From Parapristionchus giblindavisi (taxonomy: Eukaryota; Nematoda; Chromadorea; Rhabditida; Diplogasteridae), in NCBI GenBank assembly GCA_943737045.1, contig CALSFV010000398.1, positions 150,358-214,357 of the forward strand: a stretch of 64,000 nucleotides of DNA, written 5' to 3'. Below the pieces are notes generated by a model. That model searched no databases, was not told the DNA's origin, and worked only from the letters and a program-made list of their open reading frames with translations. A program made the position numbers and the translations under genes. This document shows, one piece after another, positions 45,699 through 57,579 of this stretch (positions are counted from its first letter, which is position 1; the number at the start of each line of letters is the position of its first letter).

Positions 45699-48307
45699 TA
45701 TTTATCTTTATACTACTATCTAATATTTCGCGAATAACAAGCATGGTACTTTCATGTTTCAGGTCCTGTACAAGTACTACTTTGGCCAGCCACGTGAGCT
45801 GCTCAAGATGAGCGTACCGTCGATCGCGTACGCCATACAGAACAACCTCGACTTTGTCGCCCTCTCCAACCTCGATCCCGGCGTTTACCAGGTGGGAGCA
45901 GGCATACGGTTGTATTTATTTTCTTATTTATTTATTTATTTATCATACATCGTGAAGATGTTTCAGCAAGTAGAAAACGATATAAATGAAGAAGATTTGC
46001 ACAAGGAAATAAAATGGGGGAGAATAATGGGAAAATAGGTGTTTTAACAATTTTTGCTCTTCTATTAATGAAATACAAAGGCTAAATTTTTAAATATACG
46101 CCTCCCTTAAAGGTGGACTCCCGCGAACATTTTCGTGAACAAACTGTGACGACAGAATGATAGCAAAAGTTATTATACATACCGTACACTATTTATTTTA
46201 TGCTAATTCAGCTTATTGATCGCTAGAATCATGAATGAATCATGCTATCAAACTCAGGCAAAGGCGCGCTTTTTGAAAATAGGAAAGTTCGGCAATAGGA
46301 TTCGAACCCGCGACCATCTCCCTATCTTCTTGCATATCACTAGACACTTGCATAAGCGAGATGTAAGAGATTTGCATGATCATTCGCGGGTCTCCACCTT
46401 TAATACATGCACTACCGATATTCGCGAAACAGTGGGTATTGTGGGCCGATCCTGGCATTATGAGGGTATTATGAGGACACAACGAGAGAGTGGTGAATGA
46501 TTCTCAACATTGGAATTGTTTATATAATAATATTAATATTTTAATTGCTTATTCACAATCTTTATTTAACCTCGTATCAGGTCACCACTCAACTCAAAGT
46601 GGTCACCACGGCACTCTTCATGATGCTCTTCCTCTCTCGTCGATTCTCGCGCACTCGATGGGCCGCCATCCTCCTGCTCTCGTTCGGTGTCGCCTTGGTG
46701 CAGGTACGGTAGCCGCCGTTTACTGTATCATTCAATTTGAGGAGTACGGTAGCCGATAACATTGATTTAAGTGGTAGTGTAGTGTACTGTACAATATTAG
46801 TAGTAGAGGAATTATTATTCAATTACATTTACATTTTATCAGCGCCGTGGACTGACACGATAAATTTATTTATATATTTATTTATTTATGTATAAATGAG
46901 TACAATCGTAGTTGTACTGGAGTCTTAATCTATCAGACACTGCCGGTTACATATAGTATCATACTACGATGGCTTAATGGCGGTTCAGAATTTATCGATT
47001 GATGTATTTATTGATTGATCGATTGATTCAGTTGATTAGCACACTATCGATTGAGTAATTTATTTATTGATTGATTCAGTTGAACTCGGTCCTCGGCTCT
47101 TCATCAACGGCATCCACAGTGAAGGGAGCTCACGTGGAGAACTACCTCTTGGGCCTGGTCGCTGTACTCTGCACCTGCGTCACGGCCGGATTCGCTGGTG
47201 AGTTGGGGTACAAGGGGTACGCTACTATGGTAGGAGGATGGGGCTGGGTTACGGTATGGTGGGATCTTGGATGACAGGGTTACGATAGTCTGTGATTGTG
47301 TAGGTTATTCGGTCAGATTTGAGTGTTTTTGTTGTTGCTGTTTTTTCTACATCCAAACTGGCAAGATTGTTGTTTCACATTGAGATTTTCACTAGAATTT
47401 TCAACGAGAATGTCGCTAGGACCTTGCGATTGATCTCTTATTCGATTTCAATATCATTCCTTCTATCTTCTTGATTTTCTTTCCAATCACATGCATGTAC
47501 ATGCTTAATAAATATATATAATGGATTAATCAATTTGGCATTGCAGGAGTGTACTTTGAGAAGATGCTCAAGGACGGTACGTTGACGCCCTTCTGGATCA
47601 GAAACCTGCAGATGTACTCGTGCGGAGTGGTGAGTGTAACCCGGTCGATGACCCATTTATGACTACCGTAATCCCCGTAGAACACAAGCACACCGCAGTT
47701 TTGTGTCCACTTTTGTGTTTTTGTGTAGTAGATCGCTTTGCTGAAAACCTAATATTAAAGCAATCAATATAATGAAATCAATAGACTTCAAAAATCAATA
47801 AATCAATATGAAATTGTCTGATTACTGTAGTATTTACCGTATCGATTGTAGATCTCGGCGGGTTGTGGCATGCTTATGGCGGAGAGTTCGGACGTCTTCG
47901 AGAAGGGCTTCTTCTATGGCTACGACGAGAAGGTCATCGCGATCGTTGGTGAGTATCGCTCGCGACGTTTCCCAATCCGGGCTACGGTAGTCACACCACG
48001 CATTACACCAAAATTCGTTTCAGCCCTTCTCTCGGTAGGCGGCGTGTACATTTCGCTCGTGATGAAGCATCTCGACAATCTGCACAAGGTGGGGGAATAC
48101 TGTAGTTACCGTACTCTTTCGTCACGATCAATAATCAATCGATAATACCGTATCCTCTTAAAGTCATTCGCATCTGCCGTATCGATCGTTCTGGTCGTCC
48201 TCGTGTCCTTCTTCATCTTCAACGGGGTCACAATCGGCATTTTCTTCATCGCCGGTGCAGCCACTGTCTGCGCTGCCATCCTACTGTACAATTCCGTAGC
48301 GGAGTAG
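41919..48307 (+). CDS. Nucleotide-sugar transporter, SLC35A family
   Basis: A Golgi or ER membrane antiporter that brings a nucleotide sugar into the lumen. Eleven exons join in frame to 407 aa: 41919..42062, 43503..43576, 43823..43961, 45147..45254, 45763..45891, 46581..46703, 47080..47197, 47547..47629, 47852..47948, 48024..48088 and 48164..48307. The first 70 residues are a charged cytosolic tail, longer than in most family members. Family blocks follow: STTVVFLSEITKML, QPRELLKMSVPSIAYAIQNN, LDFVALSNLDPGVYQVTTQL, AGFAGVYFEKMLKDG, FWIRNLQMYSCGV, EKGFFYGYDEKV and GGVYISLVMKHLDN. About ten hydrophobic segments can be counted. Substrate (UDP-galactose, UDP-GlcNAc or CMP-sialic acid) cannot be told. 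Three donors are GTACGGTAG. Introns contain a poly-G foldback (43992..44831), a TTAA element (46107..46403) and a (TTA)n tract (about 45650..45700). Confidence 0.95.
43992..44831. repeat. Foldback element with poly-G ends, copy 2, in transporter intron 3
   Basis: GGGCGCCCGTTTCGGCAACG at the left pairs with CGTTGCCGAAACGGGCGCCC at the right, and the arms share GTTGTACCATTGCTATCAGT. The right arm has an extra segment at about 44465..44660 with repeated CGCACAGCCTTGCC words. GATATC borders both ends and may be the target duplication. Related to 14104..14704. Confidence 0.8.
46107..46403. repeat. TTAA-flanked small element with tRNA-like core, copy 3
   Basis: Ends TTAAAGGTGGACTCCCGCGA and CGCGGGTCTCCACCTTTAA. 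The minus strand carries GGGTTCGAATCC, a perfect B box, but the A-box region has diverged. It lies in transporter intron 5. Confidence 0.75.
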
Positions 48308-49344
48308 ATCGACTACCGTATCCCCCTGATTATTGATTGATCATGTGCATATAGGTTGAATGATTTATAGAGCCTGTAGTATTTATCGAATGAGAAATTA
48401 TATAGATATATTGTATTTCACCACTAATTCTATTGTTTTGTGCATATGCTTACTGTATTTTTATTATTAACCACAACGGGTACATTTTGTGTCTGGCCTT
48501 TGTAATGCGTACCGTAATACTTGTTTGTTTGACAATATCTCCCAATCGATAATCGATTGATCTACCCTATGCGTCGTTACATTTGCCTGGTAAATCTGGC
48601 GATGTTGTATTATGCTTTTCTCCCCGAACTGTGATGATGTGATTTGTGTCGTACCCGGTTGATTTGATGTTTCATGCCTAGCTATTATAATAAGAGAGAC
48701 TACCTGACTTGATTAGTATACAGCTTTGTAAACTTGGTACATATACAAATTAATATCCATAGACTAGAGTGTATTAGGAATCTCCTCTTGGGAAATCACG
48801 AAAATCAATATTTCGACTGAAAACAAATCGAATCTAATATGAGTTGCTGTACAATAATGAGTCCGCGCCCATGAGTAAGGTTGTGTATGTGCGCTCTACG
48901 CATACTCTTCATGTAGTACAAATAGAGCTGAAAAGAGTTTAACAAATGGTAAAGTATATATTTCGCAAAAAACAAACAGGAAAATCGATTAATTTGAAAT
49001 ATCTCCATTTCTCTTCAACAGATTCAGTGTTCATACTACGTCTCGAATCCTTTATGAGATTAACTCAAAACATATCACAGTATTCTGTTCATTTTGAAAG
49101 CCAGAACGACCGCTTAACATAGAAGCTCTCTCAAAAATAATGCTCTATTGCTTTCGAAGAAAAATGGCTTACATCAGAATACTGTGATATAGGGTTGTGC
49201 AATGGTATACGAAAAGATGAAAAATCATGTTATTTATTTCACATAATGTATTTGCACTTGAGTACATATTTTGTACTTGTTCAAGCAACGTTGTGGTGTA
49301 CGATAACTACAGTGATGTTGATTTAATGTTCTATACATAGTCAC
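48308..49344. other. 3' flank of the transporter and spacer
   Basis: No gene seen. The transporter 3' end probably falls in the first few hundred bases. CATTTTGAAAGCCAGAACGA near 49090 is similar to sequence near 50100 in the same spacer. Confidence 0.4.
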
Positions 49345-49994
49345 TAGGGTGGCGAGAATGGTTCTTGGATATTCATCCCCACTGGCAGTGAGAGGTGGGT
49401 GACCACGAGAGAGGCATTTACGATCGCTCTCTTGGTGGATAGTCGAAAAGGTATAGTGGATATTCATTTTGAGTTGGGTCGAAAGTGGGTAGGCTATTTT
49501 CTCAGCTCCCCCTTTTTACCGAAATCAATAATTTAAAGATTTATAGAATCATCTCAACAAGGGCTATGCAAATATGCTTAAAAATTGAATTTCTAAAAAA
49601 ATTTATTTCCGTTTTCTAAAACAATTTATAACATTATTAGATTGAGAACGATCTAGTGCCTAGAATTATGTGGAATAGTCTTTAGGGACAATGTAAAGTG
49701 TTAATAACCCAATTTTACATAAAATCTCGCGTATTGATCATATCAAATTTCCTCTAATTTATCATATCAGCTTCTTTTTTTGTGTCTGTTTGACAAGCTC
49801 GTCGAGCTCATTTCATCGGTGATTTTTGTTTTGAATTTGGTCCACGGGGAGCTGAGAAAATCGCCTACCCACTTCGACCCAACAAAAATGGGTCATCCAC
49901 TCTCTGAGAGGCCCTCTGCCAGGGGGAATGAATATCTGCCAGACCCAACAGAGATCGTAAAAGGTCGACCCACCGATCCATTCTCGACACCCTA
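49345..49994. mobile_element. 650-bp foldback element with 8-bp target duplication
   Basis: TAGGGTGGCGAGAATGG and CCATTCTCGACACCCTA are the inverted ends, flanked by ATAGTCAC on both sides (49337..49344 and 49995..50002). Arms pair for about 150 bp (GACCCAACAAAAATGGG region against TTGAGTTGGGTCGAAAG). The duplication fits the hAT pattern. Confidence 0.8.
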
Positions 49995-50387
49995 ATAGTC
50001 ACATCAACGATACAATCATACAATCATATCAATGATATTCATGTGTTTGAGAGATCAAAAATCCTGGTTAGAACCAATATTTGAATACAGTATTCTCTTC
50101 GTTTTGTGGGCCAGAACATCCGGTTAACATACTCAAAAAAATTAATGCATTCTCGTTTGTCTGGCTTTATACAGAATTTCAACAGAATAGTGTGAATCGA
50201 CAGGCTAATAATAAGCGATGACGTCATGTTGACCTAAAGGCCGAGCTAATTTGAAACTTTCCTCTCTCACAGTATTCTGGTTCAAGCCATTTTGTTTCCA
50301 TAGAAAGACAAGCGAAAGACGATTGCATTTGAGAGAGTTTCTATGTTGAGCGGTCGTTTTGGCTTTCACAGTCTATAGAACATTGTG

Positions 50388-50463
50388 CTCTCTCTCTCTC
50401 TCGCTTTCTTTGCCTGCGAGCGAGCGTTGCCAGAGAGGAGGGTAAAAAAGCTCGCGGTGTGCT
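50388..50463. repeat. GCTCTCTC hairpin repeat, copy 4
   Basis: CTCTCTCGCTTTCTTTGCCT and GCGAGCGAGCGTTGCCAGAG form the core; the left outer arm is truncated. Ends in GGTGTGCT. Confidence 0.6.
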
Positions 50464-50828
50464 GTAATGTTCCGTTCCTTAGTCACATCAACGATACAAT
50501 CCTACAATCATATCAATGGTCTGATATTCATGTGTTTGAGAGATCAGAAAACCTAGTTCTGTCGTGTGAAAATATGAAATAATAATACTAATTTATGTCC
50601 CTACAAGAAACACGGTTGAGTATCAGTTAATCAATTAATTAATTAAATGCTCCATAATAAGGAACAGAATTGTAGTTAGAAAGTATCTAAAATAACTTGT
50701 TTAAATATGTATTTATGATGAGCTTAACATGGACATTGTATCAAAATTAATGCTCTCTCGTTTGTCTTCTTTATAAGAAAATGGCTTTCAACAGAATAGT
50801 CGACAGGAATAAACGGTGAAGTCATGAA

Positions 50829-50927
50829 GGCACACCCGAGCTAAATTGAAACTTTCCGCTCTCTCGCTTTCTTTGCCTGCGAGAGAGCCTTGCCAGAGCG
50901 GAGGCTAAAATAGTTCGCAATGTGCTT
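50829..50927. repeat. GCTCTCTC hairpin repeat, copy 5
   Basis: GGCACACCCGAGCTAAATTG at the left and ATAGTTCGCAATGTGC at the right enclose CTCTCGCTTTCTTTGCCTGC and GAGAGAGCCTTGCCAGAGCG. 450 bp from copy 4 and in the same orientation. Confidence 0.65.
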
Positions 50928-51280
50928 TAATGTTCCGTTCCTTAGTCACATCAACGATACAATCCTACAGTTATCATCACAATGGTCTGAGATTCGTGTA
51001 TTTGACAGATCAAAAAAACCGAGTTATGTGGTGCGCTCAAACATTTATTGTTACATTTGGTTCTATTCTTTCATTAGTCTGTTTGTCTGTTTCTTTGTCC
51101 GTATCTTCTGTTCTCTCTCTCTCTCTCTCTCTCTCCCTCTCTCTCTTTCTCTGTCCGTCTCTTCTACTCTCTTCGCTCTCTCACCCGGACAAGGAACCAA
51201 CATCGTGGGTGTTCCCCACTATAAGAGCAGCAGTCTGACTCTTCTCATCCATAATCCCGATCTGATTCAATCAATCGATA

Positions 51281-52371
51281 ATGTATACCGTACTCATCGC
51301 TACCGTACTACCTGCAGTCGTTCTAGGATGCGCCCCGACACCCGGAGGAAGCTGTGAGTTATCGAAAACTGAATGATTACGATAGATTCTGATTACTGTA
51401 TGTTCTAGCTGTAATCACGGCCACTCCTAAAATGAGATTTACCTACTCGCCCCCTCTGATCTGGACGTACTCCTCGAATACCACTGGGTAATTATTGATT
51501 TTATTGGAAAAGTTTTTGGCACTGAGCCAAGTTTGACTTTTGAAAATATCATTTTTTTTCTATAGAATTGCTCCCGGTCAATCGATCAGTGAGGCACAAG
51601 CACAGTCAAGAATCAATGGAGATATCGAATTTGCTGTGAGTACGGTAGTAGTGAAGAGTGCAGATTACGGTAGATTGAAGTATTGATTGTTCTAAATATT
51701 AATGTGGGTTACGATAGTTGGTTGTGCTGAAGGGTTACTGTAGTCGACGAATACTAACTCATATTCATTTAAGGTCATCAAGGCTCTTCAACAGTATGGT
51801 TATTCCTCGTCGGGAATATCGATTGACGATGTTATTGTCCCTGAAGATGTAGGTCTTTCTTACTGTAGACTATCGATTGGCTATTATTGATTTTATCGTT
51901 CCGTTAATATTCCAGGTTACGGTAGGAACATGCGCTGATGGCGCAGAGTACGAGGCTGAAGAGGAGGCGGTGGCTTATGAATGTGATGGAGAGGTATTGT
52001 GCCAAAAGTATTGATTTATGAAAATCGATAATTCAGAAAAAGAAGACGTTCAAGATCGAGAACACCATCACAGTCAAGTCACCATTGCCATTATCGGGAT
52101 CACAGGTTGGTAATGTCAATGTTCAAAAGTTCCGAAAAGAAAAGAAAAGCATTGAAAACTCTCCTCGTTTTGCACACTCTATCGCCTCTTTTCGTTTCGT
52201 TTCTTTGCTTTTCGTAATTTTTTCAACAGAGCATTAATACAAATCTTATATTTTAAAATCAGCTCTTTTGTAATTTGTTTATTTTAGTGGGAATCGATAT
52301 CTATTCGTGTCTACAGTACTCTCATCGCCAATTCCGGTGTAAAATTCCACGGTCTCATCAAGATCGTCTGA
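51281..52371 (+). CDS. Small secreted nematode protein with YSPPLIWTY motif
   Basis: Seven exons join in frame to 175 aa: 51281..51353, 51409..51487, 51566..51635, 51774..51848, 51916..51993, 52037..52105 and 52288..52371. The start MYTVLIATVLPAVVLG is a signal peptide, followed by CAPTPGGS, the motif FTYSPPLIWTY, an AQAQSR segment, two isolated Cys (GTCADG and YECDG) and a basic stretch KKKTFK before the C-terminal strand-like part ISIRVYSTLIANSGVKF. I recall nematode secreted families with CAPT after the signal peptide and a YSPP.WTY motif, but cannot name one with certainty. The function is unknown. All introns are short with good splice sites. The promoter region before 51281 is CT-rich. 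Confidence 0.88.
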
Positions 52372-52856
52372 TTATCGATTGATTTCATCCAGTAATACCG
52401 TACCTGTATGTATTGATTGTCTCGAGTCTCTCCTGGCTGTTTCATGTTTCCCCCCATTGTTGTAAAGATGTCAAATACAAAAAATCGTTTCGTTTGCACA
52501 GTTCGATAAGGAATAAAATGTGCACTATTGCATTTTGCAATACAAATATGTTTCCATATTTTTCCAGCTCTTCTTCCGCATTCTCAGACTCCCTTGAGTA
52601 CATCCTTGCACTTTGAATGAGTAGAATTGGAGAGGGAGAGGGAGAGGGATAGGGAGAGGGAGAGGGAGAGGGAGAGGGAGAGAGCGAATTTTTTATGAAT
52701 ATCAAATTGGCCGAACATTGATGGATATGTCTATTGAATTCAATGGACATGTACTAAACCATTTGCGACCTGCGATTTCAAGAATTCATTTATCATTAAT
52801 TAATTTTATTCGTAAAGACCAAACGACCATTAGAGATGGAGGCTATCGAATGTTTA

Positions 52857-52858
52857 TA

Positions 52859-52955
<97 letters not shown>

Positions 52956-52976
52956 GTAATAATAATAATAATAATA
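52857..52976. repeat. (AAT)n microsatellite
   Basis: About 40 AAT units with one interruption by AGT. It produces chance poly-Asn and poly-Ile frames. Confidence 0.95.
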
Positions 52977-53003
52977 TACTTTATGCGGCGCAAAAGTAAA
53001 GTA

Positions 53004-54103
53004 TTAGGGTGTCCCATAAGTCTTTGCACTTTTTTCTGCACTAACTTTGGACCCTTTTTTCTCGGTTGAGAGCGATTGTTATGCCTTGTGGTATTTTTCA
53101 TACATCGAAGGTACCTATACTGATCTGCAAATGTGATAAGTTTCAGTTGCCAACTCTTTTTTCCACGACAATTTTTTATTTTTTAAATTATCTCACCATT
53201 ACACAGTTTTCGACATGCCCTTCTTCACTTATACCGTAGTGGGCGGAATATGGTAGGAGCTATCCCTAACTACGTCAGTCAATGAAGCCGAAGCTGCCGT
53301 GTACTGCAACAGTCATTATCCGGTATCGCCTGTTCAAGAACAACCATTTTTCCTCGGTTGAAAATCCAAGGTCGGGATGTCATCCCAGTACGAATGAAGA
53401 CCTGTGGCCGTATGCAAGAACCGTTTTCCAGGAAAATGTGACGTCATTAGCGAAGGCGGAGTATTTTTGGAAAACGCCTCCGCCTACGCTAATGACGTCA
53501 CATTTTCCTGGAAAACTGTTCTTGCATACGGCCACTAGTTCTTCGTACTGTCACAAGTCAGCGGAAGCAGAGTTGGAGAAACCTGGAGCAGGCAACTGGT
53601 ACTCCAAGATCCACCATCCACCGCATCTTCATTCAGTCTTCTCTTCGCCCCAGGGCACCTTAAGTGTTTCCCCATGTTCTCTCCGCCCTGCTCTTCTGAA
53701 ACCGAGTCGACATCACTACTTCAAATCTCGGCCGTTCTCGATCCACTGATTGGGTAATGTATAGTGTCTACCAGGATGATAGGTGGGTAACGTACTTCAA
53801 CGCCGATATGAGGGTGCACGCTAGGACGGGTCCCCCGACCTGTACCCTTGTGATTGCTATGCTTTCCGATCTCTCGAGCGCTGCTGCAGAGGAAAAATAC
53901 TTCCGTAATCAGGCCGATGTCAAACGGGAGATCGACCAATGGATTGCCTCGCTCCCTAAGGAATTCAGACAGAACGGTGTCATGCAGTTGCATACGAGAT
54001 GGAGGATAGTTGTTCATAAACCATTTGAATGTAGCTGCTTCGTTTGTTATTTGAAAAAAATGTGAAACATGAAAATAGTGCAAAGACTTATATGACACCC
54101 TAA
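53004..54103 (+). mobile_element. Decayed mariner transposon interrupted by a palindromic element
   Basis: Inverted ends TTAGGGTGTCCCATAAGTC and the complement ending ACACCCTAA, with TA on both sides. The interior encodes broken transposase pieces, including SVENPRSGCHPSTNED near a helix-turn-helix linker and VKREIDQWIASLPKEF followed by RWRIVVH near the C terminus, as in mariner transposases. A 132-bp palindromic element (53404..53535) has inserted into it. The flanks form one dispersed repeat whose intact copy is at 35095..35240, which confirms the insertion point. Confidence 0.85.
53404..53535. repeat. 132-bp palindromic element, copy 2, nested in mariner
   Basis: GTGGCCGTATGCAAGAACCG and its complement at the other end, with TTTTCCAGGAAAATGTGACG arms almost perfect. 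It has the same length as 12558..12689. Confidence 0.9.
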
Positions 54104-55015
54104 TACAATAGCTGATAGATTATTTGATAGGTAGTGGAGTACTCATGAATATGATGCCATGACGTAACTAATTCGGCGGATAAAGAGTTCCATCTACTTT
54201 TGCCTGGTATGTAATTTGATCGTAGTGAGTGCGACAAATTTTGCATGTTTTTGTATGTCCATATGGATTCTATCAACCTTTGTCCAATAAATAATATTCC
54301 TTATTTAAATTATGGAACTAATTTGCTTGTGAAAACAAGACAATAACCATTGCATTGCTCATAGTCAGAGTTCAAGTCACCTCCATCAAGCTCTTGGGGT
54401 CTTTTCTCGTATAAATTCCATTCATAAAAAGATCGCCTATATAAAATCCTTGGCACTACTTCAGAATATGGTACCAGTCCAAAATAATAGTATAACTGTC
54501 TGTCTAATTCAAACGTCCTTTCATTGCTTTTTATTTCATTTTTCATATCATTTTGGACTTGCCCGGTGTTCTGGTACCCTATTCTGAAGTAGTTCCAAAT
54601 CCTTGATACTCTGTTCCCTTGTACAAATCGTAAATGACATTGACAAATATTTATTCAAGATATATTCATTATTCAGGGGGTCGAATAGTTGGGACGAATA
54701 GTTGAATAATAGTTGGATTGATTAGACTGCACCAATTTTCACGCCTAAAATCACAAAGGTAAGAAATAGCTCTGAGGAATAGGCAAGACGATATTCCCGT
54801 TCTGACATCTTCTCATTCAACATACACCTCCTTTAAGGAACCTTTAAGGAGAGCTGCTGGAGAATGGGAAAAGACAGAACGAAGCACAAAAAGTGAGTAT
54901 ATCTGATGTAAAAATCCAAGAAAAAACCAAGAACCAAGAAGCAATGTAAAAACATCCTTGTTATAGCAAAGTTGGCCATGAAAATAATTGCTTGACCACT
55001 TAAGCCAATTAGATA

Positions 55016-55153
55016 TACTCTGGTATTTTTTTCCAGCCTGGAACCCGGTATATTTCCAGCCTGGCCAACTGCATGGATCCAGTCTGGAAATTTACCGGGT
55101 TTCAGACTGGAAAGGCGTTAGCGGGTTCCAGGCTGGAAAAAAATACCAGAGTA
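55016..55153. repeat. TACTCTGG-ended inverted-repeat element
   Basis: TACTCTGGTATTTTTTTCC and GGAAAAAAATACCAGAGTA are perfect inverted ends. The interior is built of CCAGCCTGGAACCCGG-like words in both orientations. Confidence 0.88.
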
Positions 55154-56300
55154 AGAGCTTAAGCATTCGGACAAAATATGTGGACGACGATCCTCATCTG
55201 TTCCTGAAATGGTTAAAGATTAGAGAATGGCATTGTTAATGTTATAAGACCGAAGTCAGGTATTAAAGTTTTAATGTTAAGGACAGGTTTCAAGGACAGG
55301 GTAGCCCCTAGTGTTGAAGCATTCTCTCATGGTCAGGGTTCAAAGTATTTAAATGCCCATTCTGAACTCTTAATGCTATCATCTTAAGGTTATCACAACT
55401 AAAGACTTCACCTAAAGACTGGGTATTAAGATTCTGAACCCGGAGGCTAAGCTCTTAAGATACTATGATCTGAGGAAAACTCTTAATCTAAATTATCAAA
55501 AGACAAGCAACTTACGTGTAGAACTGATGAGGAACGACCGTGCAAATGCCAAGATATGGTCCCTTATATGCGAAAAAAGGCGCAATTTGAATAATAACGT
55601 TGTCCTCACTCAAATCTAATTGATTTGTCTACATCAGACAAAGCAAATTAAATGCATGCTAAAGTTGAAACTCTGACAATGCTCTCTCGCTTTCTTTGTC
55701 TACGAGAGTGCAACTAGCGCAGGGTGGTGGGTACTAAACCTATTGCCGAAAGTGTTTTCCGACAAACGTGGCGCCATAAGGAGGATTCTTGGCAAATGCC
55801 TGCCTCTACGCTTGTCACATTTGCCTAGCAAAACAGTTTGTTGCCAGTTTGTCATACGGCACCAGATCGCTCATAATTACGTTCTCAGTGCTCTCCCAAT
55901 ACCACCCTTATTACCCGTATCATTAATTTTTATTACTCATATGTACCGTTGCGTGCTCGGCACTTAGATAAATATAAATATATATCTCCTAAGGTCAAGG
56001 AATTATAAGCAAAATATGTAATAGTTAAACATGCAAATGTACTCATAAAATAGATAATAATGAAACTAAAGTAGTTATTAGTAGAGGCGAGATTCACTGT
56101 TTCGGCCATTAGGTTCTAGACAGTGAACCTCTACCCAATGGGGTTGGCCATCTTCAGTAGAACCCCCATTGAACTTCCACTCGTTTCTTGCAAAGGGGAC
56201 GAGTTTCTTTCCAAGTAACAATGAGAGAGTTCCCACGCCATGTTCGGTTTTTGAAACTTTGCGATACTATTACCAACAATAAGTATTCTCCATCCTCCTC
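55154..56300. other. No recognisable gene; one hairpin fragment
   Basis: 55661..55727 is a truncated GCTCTCTC hairpin (GACAATGCTCTCTCGCTTTC and TACGAGAGTGC). 56084..56150 is the inverted partner of the repeat at 32217. No coding series seen. Confidence 0.4.
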
Positions 56301-56705
56301 ATCCCTCTCCTCTCTCCCGCTCTCTCTCTCTTTTATCCTCTCTCCCTCTACCTCTCTCTCCCCCCTCTCCCTCTCCTTTCTCCTCTCTCCCTCTACCTCT
56401 TATATCTCTCTCCCTCTTCCTCTCCATTCTCTCCATCCCTCCTCTCCCTCTCCCCCTCTCCCTCTTCCCCTCCCTCTCCCTCTCCCTCCCCCTTAATCCG
56501 TCTCCCAATCTCGGCTCTTGTTTTTACTTTGTTTGTTGTTGTGGTTTGTCGATGTCATTCTGTCTCTCTCTCGTCTATTTACCAACAGCCAAAACAAGTT
56601 AGACAACAAGAGATAGAGAGGGAGAGGCAGAGGGAGAGGGAGAGAGAGGGAGTGGGAGAAGGAGAGAGGGAGAGGGAGAGAAGACGGAATAAGATAAAGG
56701 AATTA
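56300..56705. repeat. Polypyrimidine then polypurine tract
   Basis: Long CTCTCCC arrays (56300..56495) are followed by GAGAGGGAGA arrays (56610..56690), forming a loose inverted pair. Confidence 0.8.
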
Positions 56706-56873
56706 CGTCGTTTTTGATGTGACGCGACCCTATTTTATTCATCTCTCGTTGTTCTTATTATATTATGCAAACTAAGATTTACACGCTATAAACAAATTCA
56801 TTCATAAATTGTTTTCGATCGTTTTAAAATATTTCTTTCCGTTCATTTCTTTCACTATTGTATGCATTCTCAA

Positions 56874-56979
56874 AGGCACACCTCGAGCTAATTTGAAAGT
56901 CTCCTCTCTGACAATGCTTTATGTGTCTACGAGAGAGCGTTGTCAGAGCGGAGGGTTTCAAATGAGCTGGTGATGTGCT
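56874..56979. repeat. GCTCTCTC hairpin repeat, copy 7
   Basis: GGCACACCTCGAGCTAATTT and TCCTCTCTGACAATGCTTTA pair with GAGAGCGTTGTCAGAGCGGA and TTTCAAATGAGCTGGTG, ending in TGTGC. Confidence 0.75.
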
Positions 56980-57360
56980 TTTACATGACGTCATCGTGAA
57001 GTCTACTGTAGCCGCGTTATATCAATTGATTCCCTCATTTATCGACGAAATTGTTCCTTTGTGAATTTCTTGTGGGCGCGATCGAGCAGACTCCGCCCAC
57101 TTTTGAACCACTGCGATTAAGTCAATGATCTACCGGAACATTATCGATTTCCTCGATGATGTAAAATCCTAGCGGTAGCCGAAAAAATTTCAGTACAGTT
57201 TAAACTTTAAATAAAGAAAGAGATGCGTTGGGAGCGGTATCTTTATTATGGTATCTCTCTATTATGAAAAGTATGCAAATATACACTATTAATATTATAG
57301 CATATGCAATATAAAAATAGTAAAGGCCAAGCTGTTTAGACCAGGGGATCTGGACAGCGG

Positions 57361-57443
57361 AACCGCTCTGCCAATGCTCTCTCGCTTTCTTTGTCTACGA
57401 GAGAGAGTGGTCAGAGCGGAGGTTTAAAATTAGCTCGCGTGCC
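57361..57443. repeat. GCTCTCTC hairpin repeat, copy 8
   Basis: ACCGCTCTGCCAATGCTCTC pairs with GAGAGAGTGGTCAGAGCGGA. The loop is CTTTCTTTGTCTA. Ends in ATTAGCTCGCGTGC. Confidence 0.75.
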
Positions 57444-57579
57444 AGGACCATTCATGGTTTCGCACCATTGAAGATGCCTTTTAAATAATTATTAGAAAAA
57501 TGAAGATCCCAAATACTAATTTTAAAGTTGCTTCGTCCTTCTCTCTTTTAGTCCATTGCCCTTTTGAACATAGTTTTCA

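Noticed and set aside
45587..46038. Open frames extending transporter exon 5 into both introns
   Set aside because: The exon 45763..45891 has clean splice sites and joins exons 4 and 6 in frame; the extension is (TTA)n and intron sequence.
52718..53101. Poly-Asn and poly-Ile frames
   Set aside because: Direct translation of the (AAT)n microsatellite.
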